Notes: generated by a model not told the origin, from the letters alone. Positions 42,394 through 52,089 are shown, numbered from the stretch's first letter. The stretch is 64,000 nt of DNA from Actinomadura luteofluorescens (GCF_013409365.1 NZ_JACCBA010000001.1:7998001-8062000); one strand, 5' to 3'. Made by a program: numbers and translations.

Positions 42394-43239
42394 CTACCGG
42401 CCGGAGCCGGCCAGGGCGGCGACGGCCGCGAGGTCGCGCCAGGCGTCGCCGGGGCGCAGCGTCTCGTCCGGGTCGCCGTTGAAGGGATCGAGGAGGACCG
42501 TGCCCGCGCCGAGCAGCCGCAGTTGCTCCAGGTCGTCGGCGACCTGGTCGACCGTCCCCTCTCCCGCGAGCCGGTCGGGACCGGTGACGGGGGAGGACGT
42601 CAGCCGCAGGGCGATGCGGGGCTCCAGGCCGGGCATCGGGCGCCCCTGCTCGTCCGCGACGGTCTTCAACCGCTCCAGCGCACCGCGGAGCCAGGGGAGG
42701 GCGAAGCGCAGGGGGTGCCAGGCGTCGCCGACGCGCACGGCCCGGCGGAGCGCGGCGTCGCTGTTGCCGCCGATCCAGAGGGGGATCCGCCCCGCGCGGT
42801 AGTCGCCCTCGTCCTCCCACGCGGCGCGGATCGCCCGCAGGTACTCGTCGGTGAGGGCGCCGCGCCGGGTGTACGGGACGCCGAGCGCGGCGTACTCCTC
42901 GCGGGCCCAGCCGACCCCGGCGCCGAGGACGAACCGCCCGCCGCTCAGGTCGTTGAGGTTGGCGGCCATGCGCGCGATGAGCAGCGGATGCCGGTACGGG
43001 ACGACCAGCACGGTGGTGCCGAGCCGCACCCGCTCGGTCACGCCGGCGAGCCAGGAGAGCGTGGTGAACGGCTCGTAGAACGGCGCCGGGTACTGCGCGG
43101 CGACGTCGGCCGTGATCGCGACGTGGTCGGAGACCATCAGCAGGTCGAAGCCGAGGCCCTCGACCGTCCGCGCCCACTGCCGCAGGACGCCCGGGTCGGT
43201 GCCGGGGCCGAAGTTGGGGACGTTCACACCGAGGCGCAT
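42394..43239 (-). CDS. LLM-class F420-dependent oxidoreductase
   Basis: A 281-residue luciferase-like TIM barrel: 'MRLGVNVPNFGPGTDP', 'GFDLLMVSDHVAI', 'RVRLGTTVLVVPYRHPLLIARMAANLNDLSGGRFVLGAGVGW' and 'RRAVRVGDAWHPL'. This subgroup in actinomycetes uses F420 or FMN. The neighbours give no clue to the substrate. It is transcribed in the same direction as the MarR gene upstream. Confidence 0.86.
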   Translation of the reverse strand: MRLGVNVPNFGPGTDPGVLRQWARTVEGLGFDLLMVSDHVAITADVAAQYPAPFYEPFTTLSWLAGVTERVRLGTTVLVVPYRHPLLIARMAANLNDLSGGRFVLGAGVGWAREEYAALGVPYTRRGALTDEYLRAIRAAWEDEGDYRAGRIPLWIGGNSDAALRRAVRVGDAWHPLRFALPWLRGALERLKTVADEQGRPMPGLEPRIALRLTSSPVTGPDRLAGEGTVDQVADDLEQLRLLGAGTVLLDPFNGDPDETLRPGDAWRDLAAVAALAGSGR

Positions 43240-43282
43240 CGCCCCAGGCTAGCGGCATGGTCCAGCGGGCCGGGAGGCTCGG

Positions 43283-43735
43283 TCAGGGGCGGGGCCAGGG
43301 GCTCCCGGCGAGGCGCTCGATGTCGGTGTTGAAGCGCTGGAGGAAGGAGGCGAAGGCCTCGACCTCCTCCGCCGTCCAGTCCGCCATGATCTTGTCGATG
43401 CCGGCGGTGATCTGGCCGCGCTCGCTGTCGAGGCGGCGCTCGCCCTCGCCCGTGATGCGGAACTTGCGGGCGATGCCGCCGGCCGGGTCGGGGATGCGCT
43501 CGACGAGGCCGTCGCGCAGCATGGCCGAGGTCTGCCGGTTCAGCGTCGAGGGGTCCAGGTCGAAGGCCTCGCTGAGCTGCCGGATCGACATGGGGCCCTC
43601 GATGCGGATGCGGCTCAGCAGGATGTAGGCGCTGCGCTCCAGCAGGCCGCCCTCGCGCCGGGAGCGCCGGGTGGCCAGGCTGTGCCGCCCGAGCAGCATG
43701 GTCTCGTACTCGATCAGATCCGTGGGCTTGTGCAT
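43283..43735 (-). CDS. MarR-family transcriptional regulator
   Basis: A 150-residue winged-helix regulator: 'AYILLSRIRIEGPMSIRQLSEAFDLDPSTLNRQTSAMLRDGLVERIPDP' is the DNA-binding core and the end 'FASFLQRFNTDIERLAG' the dimer helices. The ATG at 43735 has GGAGAAGGA upstream; the longer open frame crosses the promoter. It diverges from an EmrB-type exporter gene, the typical arrangement in which MarR represses the pump until a toxic compound binds. Confidence 0.88.
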   Translation of the reverse strand: MHKPTDLIEYETMLLGRHSLATRRSRREGGLLERSAYILLSRIRIEGPMSIRQLSEAFDLDPSTLNRQTSAMLRDGLVERIPDPAGGIARKFRITGEGERRLDSERGQITAGIDKIMADWTAEEVEAFASFLQRFNTDIERLAGSPWPRP

Positions 43736-43820
43736 GCCGGTCCTTCTCCCGGACGCGGTCCGCCCGGGTCGCTCCTGCCTGGATGCTCGCACCCCATGAC
43801 TACCACAGGGATGTGCGTCG

Positions 43821-43863
43821 TACATAAGTTGTGCATCGACCATAACGTATGTATGGTGCACAA
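43821..43863. promoter_or_regulatory. Nested inverted repeats and promoter for the MFS exporter
   Basis: TTGTGCA (43829-43835) and TGCACAA (43857-43863) are inverted copies; TACATA (43821-43826) and TATGTA (43848-43853) form a second pair. TTGTGC and TATGGT (43852-43857), 17 bases apart, make a good promoter reading into the exporter gene, so a protein bound to either repeat would block it. This is the likely MarR site. Confidence 0.5.
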
Positions 43864-43892
43864 GTTCCTCGACCCGACAGAAGGGATGTCAC

Positions 43893-45344
43893 GTGGACGA
43901 GTCCGCGCCCGCCGTCCGACCCGGCGGGATCGTCGGCGTTCTCGCCGTGGGCGGCATCGTCGCCGCGTTCATGCAGACCCTCGTGGTGCCGCTGATCGCC
44001 GAGCTGCCGCGGCTGCTGCACACCACGGCCTCCAACGCGACCTGGGTGGTCACCTCGACGCTGCTGGCCTCCGCGGTCGCGATGCCGATGATCGGGCGGC
44101 TCGGCGACCTGTACGGCAAGCGGCGGATGCTGCTGGTCTGCATGGTGCCGCTCATCACCGGGTCGGTGATCTGCGCGCTGGCCGGCTCGCTGGTCCCGAT
44201 GGTCGTCGGCCGGGGCCTGCAGGGCGTCGGCATGGGCATGATCCCGCTCGGCATCAGCGCGCTGCGCGACCTGCTGCCGCCCGAGCGGCTGGGGTCCTCG
44301 ATCGCGCTGCTGAGCTCGTCCATGGGCATCGGCGGGGCGTTCGGCCTGCCGCTCGCGGCCGTCATCGCGGACAACATGAGCTGGCGGGTGCTGTTCTGGG
44401 GCTCGGCCGCGATGAGCGCGCTCGTCGCCACGCTGATCTACCTGCTGGTGCCGGCCACGCCCGTCCAGGCCCGGGGCCGCTTCGACGCCGTGGGAGCGGT
44501 CGGCCTCGGCATCGGCCTCGTGTGCCTGCTGCTCGGCGTCTCCAAGGGCGCCGACTGGGGCTGGGCGAGCGGCACGACCATCGGGCTGTTCACCACCACG
44601 GTCGTCGTGCTGCTGGCGTGGGGCTGGTGGGAGCTGCGGACCCGCGAGCCGCTGGTCGACCTGCGCGTCACCGCGCGCACCCAGGTGCTGCTCACCAACG
44701 CGGCCTCGGTCGTGATCGGGTTCTCGATGTACGCCCAGTCGCTGATCGTGCCGCAGCTGCTGCAGCTGCCGAAGGCGACCGGGTACGGGCTGGGCCAGTC
44801 GATGGTGGCCGCCGGCCTGTGGATGGTGCCGTCCGGCCTGCTGATGATGGCGGTGTCCCCGCTCGGTGCGCGGCTGTCGGCCGCCCGCGGGCCCAAGGTC
44901 ACCCTGGTCGCCGGGAGCCTGGTGATCGCTCTCGGCTACGGGTCGTCCACGCTGCTCATCGGCGCCGCGTGGGGCCTGATGGTCGTCACGGCGATCTGCG
45001 GCATGGGCGTCGGTCTCGCCTACGGCGCGATGCCCGCCCTCATCATGGGCGCGGTGCCGCGGTCGGAGACCGCCTCGGCCAACAGCTTCAACACGCTGAT
45101 GCGCTCGGTCGGCACCTCGGTGTCGGCGGCCGTGGTCGGGGTCGTGCTGTCCCAGCTGACCATCGACCTCGGCGGGCACGTGCTGCCGTCCGAGGACGGC
45201 TTCCGCGCGGGCCTGCTGATCGGCTGCGGCGTGGCGCTGCTCGCCGGCCTCATCGCGCTGGCCATCCCCGGGCGCGGCCGCTCGGTCACCGCCGCGGCCG
45301 AGCAGGGCGCCCCGGCGGAGGAGCGCGCCGCGTCCAAGGCTTGA
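43893..45344 (+). CDS. MFS multidrug exporter, DHA2 (EmrB/QacA) type
   Basis: A 483-residue transporter with about 14 membrane segments. The motif A region 'GRLGDLYGKRRMLL' and motif C-like 'LGSSIALLSSSMGIGGAFGLPLAAVI' identify a drug/proton antiporter of the DHA2 group. The GTG at 43893 is preceded by AAGGGA. The divergent MarR gene probably controls it. The substrate is unknown; a self-made or environmental antibiotic is typical. Confidence 0.9.
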   Translation: MDESAPAVRPGGIVGVLAVGGIVAAFMQTLVVPLIAELPRLLHTTASNATWVVTSTLLASAVAMPMIGRLGDLYGKRRMLLVCMVPLITGSVICALAGSLVPMVVGRGLQGVGMGMIPLGISALRDLLPPERLGSSIALLSSSMGIGGAFGLPLAAVIADNMSWRVLFWGSAAMSALVATLIYLLVPATPVQARGRFDAVGAVGLGIGLVCLLLGVSKGADWGWASGTTIGLFTTTVVVLLAWGWWELRTREPLVDLRVTARTQVLLTNAASVVIGFSMYAQSLIVPQLLQLPKATGYGLGQSMVAAGLWMVPSGLLMMAVSPLGARLSAARGPKVTLVAGSLVIALGYGSSTLLIGAAWGLMVVTAICGMGVGLAYGAMPALIMGAVPRSETASANSFNTLMRSVGTSVSAAVVGVVLSQLTIDLGGHVLPSEDGFRAGLLIGCGVALLAGLIALAIPGRGRSVTAAAEQGAPAEERAASKA

Positions 45345-45362
45345 CCCCGGGGGACGGGCCGG

Positions 45363-46112
45363 TCAGGGACGTGCCGGGGGCTCGCGCCGCAGGAGGTAGG
45401 TGTCCATGATCCACCCCTTGCGGGCGCGGGCCTCGGCGCGCACGGCGCGGATCCGCTCGGCCACCTCCGCGACCGGGCCGGAGACGAGGATCTCGTCGGT
45501 CGTGCCCAGGTAGGCGCCCCAGTAGATGTGGTAGCCCTCGCCCGCCTCGGCGAACGCGCAGTGCGCGTCCAGCATGACGAGGACGTCGTCGGCGGTGGGG
45601 CCCTCGGCGGCGAGGCGGCGTCCGGTGGTGACGTGGACGGGGCGCCCCACCCGCGTGAGCCCGACGCCATGCCGCGCGGTGAGCGCCGAGACGCTGCTGA
45701 TGCCGGGAATCACCTCGCACTCGAACTCGGCGCCGACCTCCTCCAGCGCCGCGAGGGTGCTGTCGTAGACGCCGGGGTCGCCCCAGACGAGGATCGCGCC
45801 GGTCTGCCCGTCGGCGAGCTCACCGGTGACGAACGACTCGTAGATCCGTGCGCGCCGCGACCGCCAGTCCTCGACGGCGGCGGTGTAGGCGGCGGCGTCG
45901 CGGTCGCGGTCGGGGTCGCGGGCCTCCACGATCCGGTACGGGGGCCGGCCGTGCGCCGCGATGAGGTCGTGCCGCAGCCCGGCCAGGTCGTGCTTGGCCT
46001 CTCCCTTGTCGACGACGAGGAAGACGTCGGCGGCGGCGATCGCCTTGGCCGCCTGGAACGTCAGGTGGTCGGGGTCCCCCGCGCCGATGCCGATGATCAG
46101 AAGCCGCTTCAC
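45363..46112 (-). CDS. cobF: Precorrin-6A synthase (deacetylating) CobF
   Basis: A 249-residue tetrapyrrole methylase that adds the C1 methyl and releases acetate in the oxygen-dependent cobalamin pathway. 'LLIIGIGAGDPDHLTFQAAKAI' is the SAM-binding start, then 'ILVWGDPGVYDSTLAALEEV' and 'EVIPGISSVSALTARHGVGL'. The closing 'RKGWIMDTYLLR' is typical of CobF. GTG start. It diverges from cobL by 60 bases. CobF occurs only in the aerobic route. Confidence 0.93.
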   Translation of the reverse strand: MKRLLIIGIGAGDPDHLTFQAAKAIAAADVFLVVDKGEAKHDLAGLRHDLIAAHGRPPYRIVEARDPDRDRDAAAYTAAVEDWRSRRARIYESFVTGELADGQTGAILVWGDPGVYDSTLAALEEVGAEFECEVIPGISSVSALTARHGVGLTRVGRPVHVTTGRRLAAEGPTADDVLVMLDAHCAFAEAGEGYHIYWGAYLGTTDEILVSGPVAEVAERIRAVRAEARARKGWIMDTYLLRREPPARP

Positions 46113-46172
46113 GGCGCCAAGTGTGCCAGAGCGCTCCTATAGGCTTCATGTCCCGTTCGACCGAGGAGGCCA

Positions 46173-47390
46173 GTGGACGCGCGTGTCATCACCGTCGTGG
46201 GAATCGGCGCCGACGGGTGGGACGGGCTCGCGGAGGAGTCGCGCGAGGCGCTCCGGACGGCGGAGGTCCTGTTCGGCAACCGCAGGCAGCTCGACCTCGT
46301 CCCCGGCGCCGACCGCGAGCGGGTCGCCTGGCCGTCGCCCCTGCTCCCCGCGCTGCCGGGGCTGATCGAACGGCACGAGGGGCGCGCGATCGCCGTGCTG
46401 GCGAGCGGCGACCCCATGTTCCACGGGATCGGCTCCACCCTCGCCGGGATGCTCGGCGCCGACCGGCTCCGCGTGCTGCCCCACCCGTCGTCGGCGTCGC
46501 TCGCGTGCGCCCGGCTCGGCTGGCCGCTGGACCGGGTCGACGTCCTCAGCATCGTGGGCCGTCCCGCCGCGGCGCTGAACGCGGCTGTCGCCCCCGGCCG
46601 GCGGCTCGTCGTGCTCGGCGCCGGGCGGGAGGCTCCGATCATCGTCGCCGCGGTGCTGTCGGGCCGCGGCTTCGGCCCGAGCCGGATGACCGCCCTGTGC
46701 GACCTGGGCTCGGCCGAGGAGACGATCAGGCACGGCGTCGCGCAGGAGTGGACCGAGCCCGCCGCGTCCGCGCTGACCCTCACCGCCGTCGAATGCGTGC
46801 CCGGCCCGGACGCGGCGCCGCTGCCCCGCACCCCCGGGCTCCGCGACGACGCCTTCGAGCACGACGGGCAGATCACCAAGAGCGAGGTCCGCGCGGTGAC
46901 GCTGTCGCGCCTCGCTCCGCTGCCCGGCGAGCTGCTCTGGGACGTCGGCGCCGGCTCCGGCAGCGTGGCGATCGAGTGGGCGCGGGCGCACCCCGCCTGC
47001 GAGGCCGTCGCGATCGAGAGCAGCCCCCGCCGGGCCGAGCGGATCGGCGCCAACGCGGCCGCGCTGGGCGTGCCGCGCCTGCAGGTCGTGAAGGGCGAGG
47101 CTCCGGACGCGCTGGACGGCCTGCCCGAGCCGGACGCGGTCTTCATCGGCGGCGGCCTCACCGAGGCCGGGCTGCTGGAGCGCTGCTGGGACGCCCTCAA
47201 GCCGGGCGGGCGCCTGGTCGCCAACGCCGTGACCCTCGAATCGGAGGCCAGGGTGGTCGAGGGGCGCCGGCTGCTCGGCGGTGAGCTGGTCCGTGTCGGC
47301 GTCGAGCGCGCCGGGCCGCTGGGCGGGTTCACGGCCTGGCGCCCGGCGATGCCCGTCACGATCTGGACGGTCCGCAAGGAGGCCCCGTGA
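46173..47390 (+). CDS. cobL: Precorrin-6Y C5,15-methyltransferase CobL
   Basis: A 405-residue fusion. Residues ~1-200 form the CbiE-type methylase that acts at C5 ('VLASGDPMFHGIGSTLA' and 'HPSSASLACARLGWP'). Residues ~210-405 are the CbiT-type decarboxylating C15 methyltransferase with a classical SAM site 'LLWDVGAGSGSVAIEWAR' and 'DAVFIGGGL'. It turns precorrin-6B into precorrin-8. GTG start with a purine-rich GAGGAGGCC stretch upstream; the stop overlaps cobM by four bases. Confidence 0.93.
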   Translation: MDARVITVVGIGADGWDGLAEESREALRTAEVLFGNRRQLDLVPGADRERVAWPSPLLPALPGLIERHEGRAIAVLASGDPMFHGIGSTLAGMLGADRLRVLPHPSSASLACARLGWPLDRVDVLSIVGRPAAALNAAVAPGRRLVVLGAGREAPIIVAAVLSGRGFGPSRMTALCDLGSAEETIRHGVAQEWTEPAASALTLTAVECVPGPDAAPLPRTPGLRDDAFEHDGQITKSEVRAVTLSRLAPLPGELLWDVGAGSGSVAIEWARAHPACEAVAIESSPRRAERIGANAAALGVPRLQVVKGEAPDALDGLPEPDAVFIGGGLTEAGLLERCWDALKPGGRLVANAVTLESEARVVEGRRLLGGELVRVGVERAGPLGGFTAWRPAMPVTIWTVRKEAP

Positions 47391-48142
47391 CGGTGTACTT
47401 CGTCGGCGCGGGCCCCGGCGCCGCCGACCTCATCACCGTGCGCGGCCTGCGGGTCCTGGAGTCCGCGCCGGTCTGCCTGTACGCGGGGTCGCTGGTGCCG
47501 GCCGAGCTGCTGGAGGCGTGCCCGCCCGGCGCCCGCGTCGTCGACACCGCGAACATGACGCTGGACGGGATCGTCGCCGAGCTGACGGCCGCCCACCGCG
47601 GCGGCCTGGACGTCGCGCGGCTGCACTCCGGCGACCCGTCGGTGTTCAGCGCGGTCGCCGAGCAGATGCGCCGCCTCGACGCCGAGGGCGTGCCGTACGA
47701 GGTCGTCCCCGGCGTCCCGGCGTTCGCGGCGGCGGCGGCCTCGCTCGGGCGGGAGCTGACCGTCCCCGGCGTCGGCCAGACCGTGATCCTGACCCGGACG
47801 GCCGTGCGCGCCACCCCGATGCCGGACGGCGAGGACCTCGCGACCCTCGGCGCGAGCGGCGCCACGATGGTGCTGCACCTGGCAGTCCAGCGCATCGAGG
47901 AGGTCGCCGCCGAACTGCTGCCCCGCTACGGCGCGGACTGCCCGGTCGCCGTCGTCGCCCGCGCCAGCCGCGAGGACGAGCTGATCCTGCGCGGCACCCT
48001 CGGCGGCATCGCCGCCCTGGTCCGCGAGGCCGGGGTGCGGCGCACGGCGGTGATCGTCGTCGGGCGCGTCCTCACCGCGTCGGCGTTCCCCGACAGCCAC
48101 CTCTACAGCGCCGGGCGGGACCGGGCGTGCGGCGCGTCCTGA
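47387..48142 (+). CDS. cobM: Precorrin-4 C11-methyltransferase CobM
   Basis: A 251-residue methylase: 'VYFVGAGPGAADLITVRGLRVLESA', 'CLYAGSLVPAELLEACP', 'RLHSGDPSVFSAVAEQMRRLD' and 'EVVPGVPAFAAAAASLGRELTVPGV'. It methylates C11 of precorrin-4. The GTG overlaps the cobL stop (GTGA), and the 3' end overlaps cobK by 16 bases. Confidence 0.95.
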   Translation: MTVYFVGAGPGAADLITVRGLRVLESAPVCLYAGSLVPAELLEACPPGARVVDTANMTLDGIVAELTAAHRGGLDVARLHSGDPSVFSAVAEQMRRLDAEGVPYEVVPGVPAFAAAAASLGRELTVPGVGQTVILTRTAVRATPMPDGEDLATLGASGATMVLHLAVQRIEEVAAELLPRYGADCPVAVVARASREDELILRGTLGGIAALVREAGVRRTAVIVVGRVLTASAFPDSHLYSAGRDRACGAS

Positions 48143-48849
48143 TCCTCGGCGGGACGGCGGAGGCCCGCGCCCTCGCGGCCCGCTTGACCGGCGTGCACGT
48201 CGTCTCCTCGCTCGCCGGGAGGGTTTCCGATCCGCGCCTGCCCGCGGGAGAGGTCCACATCGGCGGGTTCGGCGGCGCCGAAGGGCTCGCCGCGTGGCTG
48301 CGCGAGCACCGGATCGACCGCTTCGTCGACGCGACGCACCCGTTCGCGGAGCGGATGAGCGCCTCCGCCGAGCGCGCGTCGCGGCTGACGGGCGTGCCGC
48401 TGCTCGCGCTGCGCCGCCCCGGGTGGGACGAGGAGGACGGCGACGACTGGCGGCGCGTCCCGTCCCTGCCGGACGCTGCCGCCGCGCTGCCGGACGGCGC
48501 CCGCGCGTTCCTCACGACCGGGCGCCGCTCCATCCCGGTGTTCGCCGCGCGGGCCGGCGTGTGGTTCCTGGCGCGGTCGGTGGACCCGCCGGAGCCGCCC
48601 GTCCCGCCCAACGTGCGCGTCCTGCTGGCGCGCGGCCCCTACACCGTGGACGGCGAGCGCTCCCTGATCCGCGAGCACCGGCTGGACGTCCTGGTCACCA
48701 AGGACAGCGGCGGCGCGATGACCCGCGCGAAGCTCACCGCCGCCCGCGAGGACGGGCTGCCGGTCGTGATGGTCGACCGCCCGGCCCTCCCCGGGGGCGT
48801 CGAGGCGACCGGCGACGTGGCGGCCGCGGCGGCCTGGGCTCAGGGGTAG
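48127..48849 (+). CDS. cobK: Precorrin-6A reductase CobK
   Basis: A 240-residue NADPH-dependent reductase. 'VLILGGTAEARALAARL' starts the nucleotide fold; 'FVDATHPFAERMSASAERAS', 'LLARGPYTVDGERSLI' and 'DVLVTKDSGGAMTRAKL' are diagnostic. It reduces the macrocycle of precorrin-6A. The GTG at 48127 lies inside the end of cobM, and the stop overlaps the convergent cobIJ gene by 10 bases. Confidence 0.94.
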   Translation: MRRVLILGGTAEARALAARLTGVHVVSSLAGRVSDPRLPAGEVHIGGFGGAEGLAAWLREHRIDRFVDATHPFAERMSASAERASRLTGVPLLALRRPGWDEEDGDDWRRVPSLPDAAAALPDGARAFLTTGRRSIPVFAARAGVWFLARSVDPPEPPVPPNVRVLLARGPYTVDGERSLIREHRLDVLVTKDSGGAMTRAKLTAAREDGLPVVMVDRPALPGGVEATGDVAAAAAWAQG

Positions 48850-50327
48850 CGGCGCGGGGTGTAGACCACGCCCTGCCCGGTCACGCGGGTGGCGGACGAC
48901 CCGACGATGAGCAGGCAGCGCATGTCGACCCGCTCGGGGTCCAGCTCGCCGAGCGTCGTCACCGTCACGCTCTCCTCCGGTCCGCCCACGTCCCGCCCGA
49001 CCACCACCGGGGTCTCGGGGGAGCGGTGCTTGAGCAGCAGGTCGCGGGCCGCCGGGAGCTGGTGCCTGCGCCGGCTCGACGAGGGGTTGTAGAGGGCCAG
49101 GACCAGGTCGGCCTCGGCCGCGGCGGCGAGCCGCCGCTCCACCACGTCCCACGGCTTGAGGATGTCCGACAGCGACAGGACGCAGAAGTCGTGCCCGAGG
49201 GGCGCGCCCGCCCGGGCGGCGACGGCCTGCGCCGCCGTCAGGCCCGGAACGACCTGCACCGGCACGTCCGCGAACTCGTCTCCGGCCGCGGCCTCCAGCA
49301 CGGCCGTCGCCATCGCGAACACCCCAGGGTCGCCGGAGGAGACGACGGCGACCCGGGCCCCGTCCCGCGCGAGTTCCAGCGCGAGCCGGGCCCGGTCGGC
49401 CTCCACCCGGTTGCCGGACCCGTGCCGCCGCTGCCTCGGGTTTGGCGGCACCCGGTCCAGGTAGGGGCCGTAGCCGACGAGGTCGGTCGCGGACGCCAGG
49501 ACGTCCTGCGCCTCCGGGGTCAGCCAAGGCCGCCCCGCCGGCCCGAGCCCGACGACCCACACCCCGCCGGTCCCCTCCGGCCGCGCCGGGGGAGGCGCCG
49601 CGAACGAGCGCTCCGCCGGGCTCGTCAGCAGCGCGAGCGACATGTAGGGCACGTCCGCCGGGTCGACGGCGGCGAGCGGCAGGACGCGTTGCCGGTCGGT
49701 GGCGGCCCGCTCCACGTACCAGCCGTCGCCGAGCCGCCCCGCGTCCTCGAAGGCCTGCCTGACCTTGGGGAACGTCCGCCCGAGCTTGAGGACGGCCGCC
49801 GCGTCCGCGGTGCGCAGCCGCTCGGCCAGCTCCTCGCCGGGCAGCGTCCCCGGCAGGACGGTCAGCGTCTCCTCCCGCTCCACCAGCGGGCGGCCCGCCG
49901 CCGCCGACGCCGCGCTGAGCGACGTCACGCCCGGCACCACCTCGGCCGGATAGTGCGGCGCGAGCCGCTTGTGCAGGTGCATGTAGGACCCGTAGAACAG
50001 CGGGTCGCCCTCGCTGAGCACCACGACCGTCCGTCCCGCGTCGAGGTGCGCGGCGAGCCGGGCGGCGCAGTCGGCGTAGAAATCCTCCAGCGCCCCCTGG
50101 TAGCCGCCGGGATGGTCGGTGGTCTCGGTCGTCACCGGGTAGACGAGCTGCTCCTCGATCCGCCCGTCCCGCAGGTACGGTCCGGCGATCGCCCGGGCGA
50201 TGCTGCGGCCGTGCCGCGCGCAGTGGAAGGCCACCACGTCCGCCTCGCCGATCAGCCGCGCCGCCTTCACCGTGACCAGTTCGGGGTCGCCGGGCCCGAC
50301 GCCCACGCCGAACAGCCGTCCCGCCAT
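48840..50327 (-). CDS. cobIJ: CobI-CobJ fusion: precorrin-2 C20- and precorrin-3B C17-methyltransferase
   Basis: A 495-residue bifunctional enzyme. Residues ~1-240 are CobI ('LFGVGVGPGDPELVTVKAARLI', 'VVLSEGDPLFYGSYMHLHKRL', 'EVVPGVTSLSAASAAAG'). Residues ~255-495 are CobJ ('VWVVGLGPAGRPWLTPEAQDVLA', 'VSSGDPGVFAMATAVLE', 'SLSDILKPWDVVERRL', 'ALYNPSSSRR'). CobI makes precorrin-3A; CobJ contracts the ring after CobG has acted. The ATG at 50327 overlaps the cobH stop by one base; the adjoining GTG at 50330 is possible. Confidence 0.94.
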   Translation of the reverse strand: MAGRLFGVGVGPGDPELVTVKAARLIGEADVVAFHCARHGRSIARAIAGPYLRDGRIEEQLVYPVTTETTDHPGGYQGALEDFYADCAARLAAHLDAGRTVVVLSEGDPLFYGSYMHLHKRLAPHYPAEVVPGVTSLSAASAAAGRPLVEREETLTVLPGTLPGEELAERLRTADAAAVLKLGRTFPKVRQAFEDAGRLGDGWYVERAATDRQRVLPLAAVDPADVPYMSLALLTSPAERSFAAPPPARPEGTGGVWVVGLGPAGRPWLTPEAQDVLASATDLVGYGPYLDRVPPNPRQRRHGSGNRVEADRARLALELARDGARVAVVSSGDPGVFAMATAVLEAAAGDEFADVPVQVVPGLTAAQAVAARAGAPLGHDFCVLSLSDILKPWDVVERRLAAAAEADLVLALYNPSSSRRRHQLPAARDLLLKHRSPETPVVVGRDVGGPEESVTVTTLGELDPERVDMRCLLIVGSSATRVTGQGVVYTPRRYP

Positions 50328-50947
50328 CACTCCGCCTCACTGGCGACGGCGTTGACCGCCGCCGCCGTCATCGCGCTGCCGCCGCGCCGCCCGCGCACCA
50401 CCAGATGGTCCAGGCCGCTCGCGGCGAGCGCCTCCTTGGACTCGGCCGCCCCGATGAACCCGACCGGGATCCCGAGGACCGCCGCCGGGCGAGGCGCGCC
50501 CTCCTCCACCAGCTCCAGCAGCCGGAACAGCGCGGTCGGCGCGTTGCCGATCGCGACGACCGCGCCGCCGAGCCGGTCGCGCCACAGCTCCAGCGCCGCC
50601 GCGCTGCGCGTGGTCCCGAGCCGCTCGGCCAGCCCGGGCACTTCCGGGTCGCCCAGGGTGCAGACGACCTCGTTGCCGGCGGGCAGCCGCGCGCGGGTCA
50701 CGCCGGAGGCGACCATCCGCGCGTCGCACAGCACCGGCGCGCCCGCCAGCAGCGCCGCCCGGGCCCGCGCCACCACCCCCGGCGACCAGGCCAGATCCTC
50801 CACGAGGTCGGTCATGCCGCAGGCGTGGATCATGCGGACCGCGACCCGCGCCACGTCGTCCGGCAGTCCCGCCAGGTCGGCCTCCGCGCGGATCGTCGCG
50901 AACGACCGCCGGTAGATCTCGGCGCCGTCCCGGACGTAATCGATCAC
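50327..50947 (-). CDS. cobH: Precorrin-8X methylmutase CobH
   Basis: A 206-residue enzyme that moves the C11 methyl to C12, giving hydrogenobyrinate. '[20 protein letters not shown]' contains the catalytic His, followed by '[13 protein letters not shown]', '[19 protein letters not shown]' and '[16 protein letters not shown]'. The GTG start overlaps the cobG stop by four bases. Confidence 0.95.
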   Translation of the reverse strand: MIDYVRDGAEIYRRSFATIRAEADLAGLPDDVARVAVRMIHACGMTDLVEDLAWSPGVVARARAALLAGAPVLCDARMVASGVTRARLPAGNEVVCTLGDPEVPGLAERLGTTRSAAALELWRDRLGGAVVAIGNAPTALFRLLELVEEGAPRPAAVLGIPVGFIGAAESKEALAASGLDHLVVRGRRGGSAMTAAAVNAVASEAE

Positions 50948-52056
50948 TGCTGTCCCTCCGCCGTCCTCAGCTCGACCGGGCCGCGGGGTATCCCGCAGCG
51001 CCGCTCGCATCCCGTCCAGTGGACGGGCGTCTCGGGCGCGCGGCCGAGGCCGGCGACGAAGCGCCGCGCCTCGCCCTGCACGTCGCCGCGCGACTTCGCG
51101 CATCCGGGGCTCCCGGTGCAGGCCGTCACGCCGACCCAGGGCGACGCGGGGTCGGTCGCGAAGCCCGCCGCCGCGAGCGCCGCCGCCGTGCGCCGCGCCT
51201 CGCCGCGGTCCAGGTCCCGCAGCACGACGCTGCGCCAGGGCGTCACCCGCACCTCGTCCGCGACTGCGGCGAGCGCCTCGGCCTGCGCGCCGGACAGCCG
51301 GCCGAGCGGGGCCACGGCCTCCAGCGCGGCGCGCCCGTCCCGCTGCGCGACGATCCCGGCGTGCGGCGGCGCGGGATCCGGGCGCGGCGGCGTCTCTCCC
51401 ACGGCCGCGCCCAGCCGCTCGGCGACGAGCCGGGCGCCGTCCGGGACCTCCGCGAGCCGCCAGGCGTCGCCCCGGATCTCCAGGAACGCCTCCGCCGCCG
51501 CGAGCAGTGCCGCGACGGGATCGCCGGGGACGGGCCCGAGCCGCGTCCCGGCCAGCCGAAGGCCGCCGGGAGCGAGGGCCGCGTCGGCGTCCAGCGCGGC
51601 CGTGTCGCCGGTTCCGTCGTCGAGCGCGAACAGGAACCGCCCCGGCAGCCGGGCCAGCCCCGGACGGGCGCACAGCGCCTCGTCCAGCGCCGTGACCAGC
51701 GGATCCGTGGCGAGGGCGCCGTGCGGGCCGCGCCCGCCGAGCGGGGACGCGACGATGTTGCGCACCCGCTCGTGGGTCGCCGACGGGAGCAGCCCCGCGG
51801 TGGCCAACCGGGCCGCGAGGGCCGCCGGGTCGCGGACGCCGCGCACCTGGAGGTTGCCGCGGGAAGTGAGTTCGATCACGTCCCGGCCCAGCTCGCGTGC
51901 GGCGGCGCCGAGCACCGCGAGCTGCGCGGACGACACCGCGCCGCCCGGGACGCGGACGCGCGCGAGCGGCCCGTCGGCGGCGTCGTGGGTGCGCAGCGCC
52001 CCGGGGCACGCGTCGGGACGGGCTCTGACATTCGGCACGGGGAGGATGTTAACCAC
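50944..52056 (-). CDS. cobG: Precorrin-3B synthase CobG
   Basis: A 370-residue protein of the nitrite/sulfite reductase fold that uses molecular oxygen to make precorrin-3B. '[15 protein letters not shown]' is the siroheme-reductase-like motif. The iron-sulfur cysteines are in '[15 protein letters not shown]' and '[10 protein letters not shown]'. Its presence shows the oxygen-dependent pathway. The start is uncertain: GTG 52056 is used, and the GTG at 52038 ('VPNVRARP') is also possible. It diverges from cobN, whose riboswitch fills the gap. Confidence 0.9.
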   Translation of the reverse strand: MVNILPVPNVRARPDACPGALRTHDAADGPLARVRVPGGAVSSAQLAVLGAAARELGRDVIELTSRGNLQVRGVRDPAALAARLATAGLLPSATHERVRNIVASPLGGRGPHGALATDPLVTALDEALCARPGLARLPGRFLFALDDGTGDTAALDADAALAPGGLRLAGTRLGPVPGDPVAALLAAAEAFLEIRGDAWRLAEVPDGARLVAERLGAAVGETPPRPDPAPPHAGIVAQRDGRAALEAVAPLGRLSGAQAEALAAVADEVRVTPWRSVVLRDLDRGEARRTAAALAAAGFATDPASPWVGVTACTGSPGCAKSRGDVQGEARRFVAGLGRAPETPVHWTGCERRCGIPRGPVELRTAEGQQ

Positions 52057-52089
52057 AGTTTGCAGGGCGACCGCGCTGCCGTACTCTTC

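Noticed and set aside
45363..52056. Cobalamin biosynthesis by the anaerobic (Cbi) route
   Set aside because: CobG and CobF are both present, and the chelatase is the CobN type, which marks the oxygen-dependent route.
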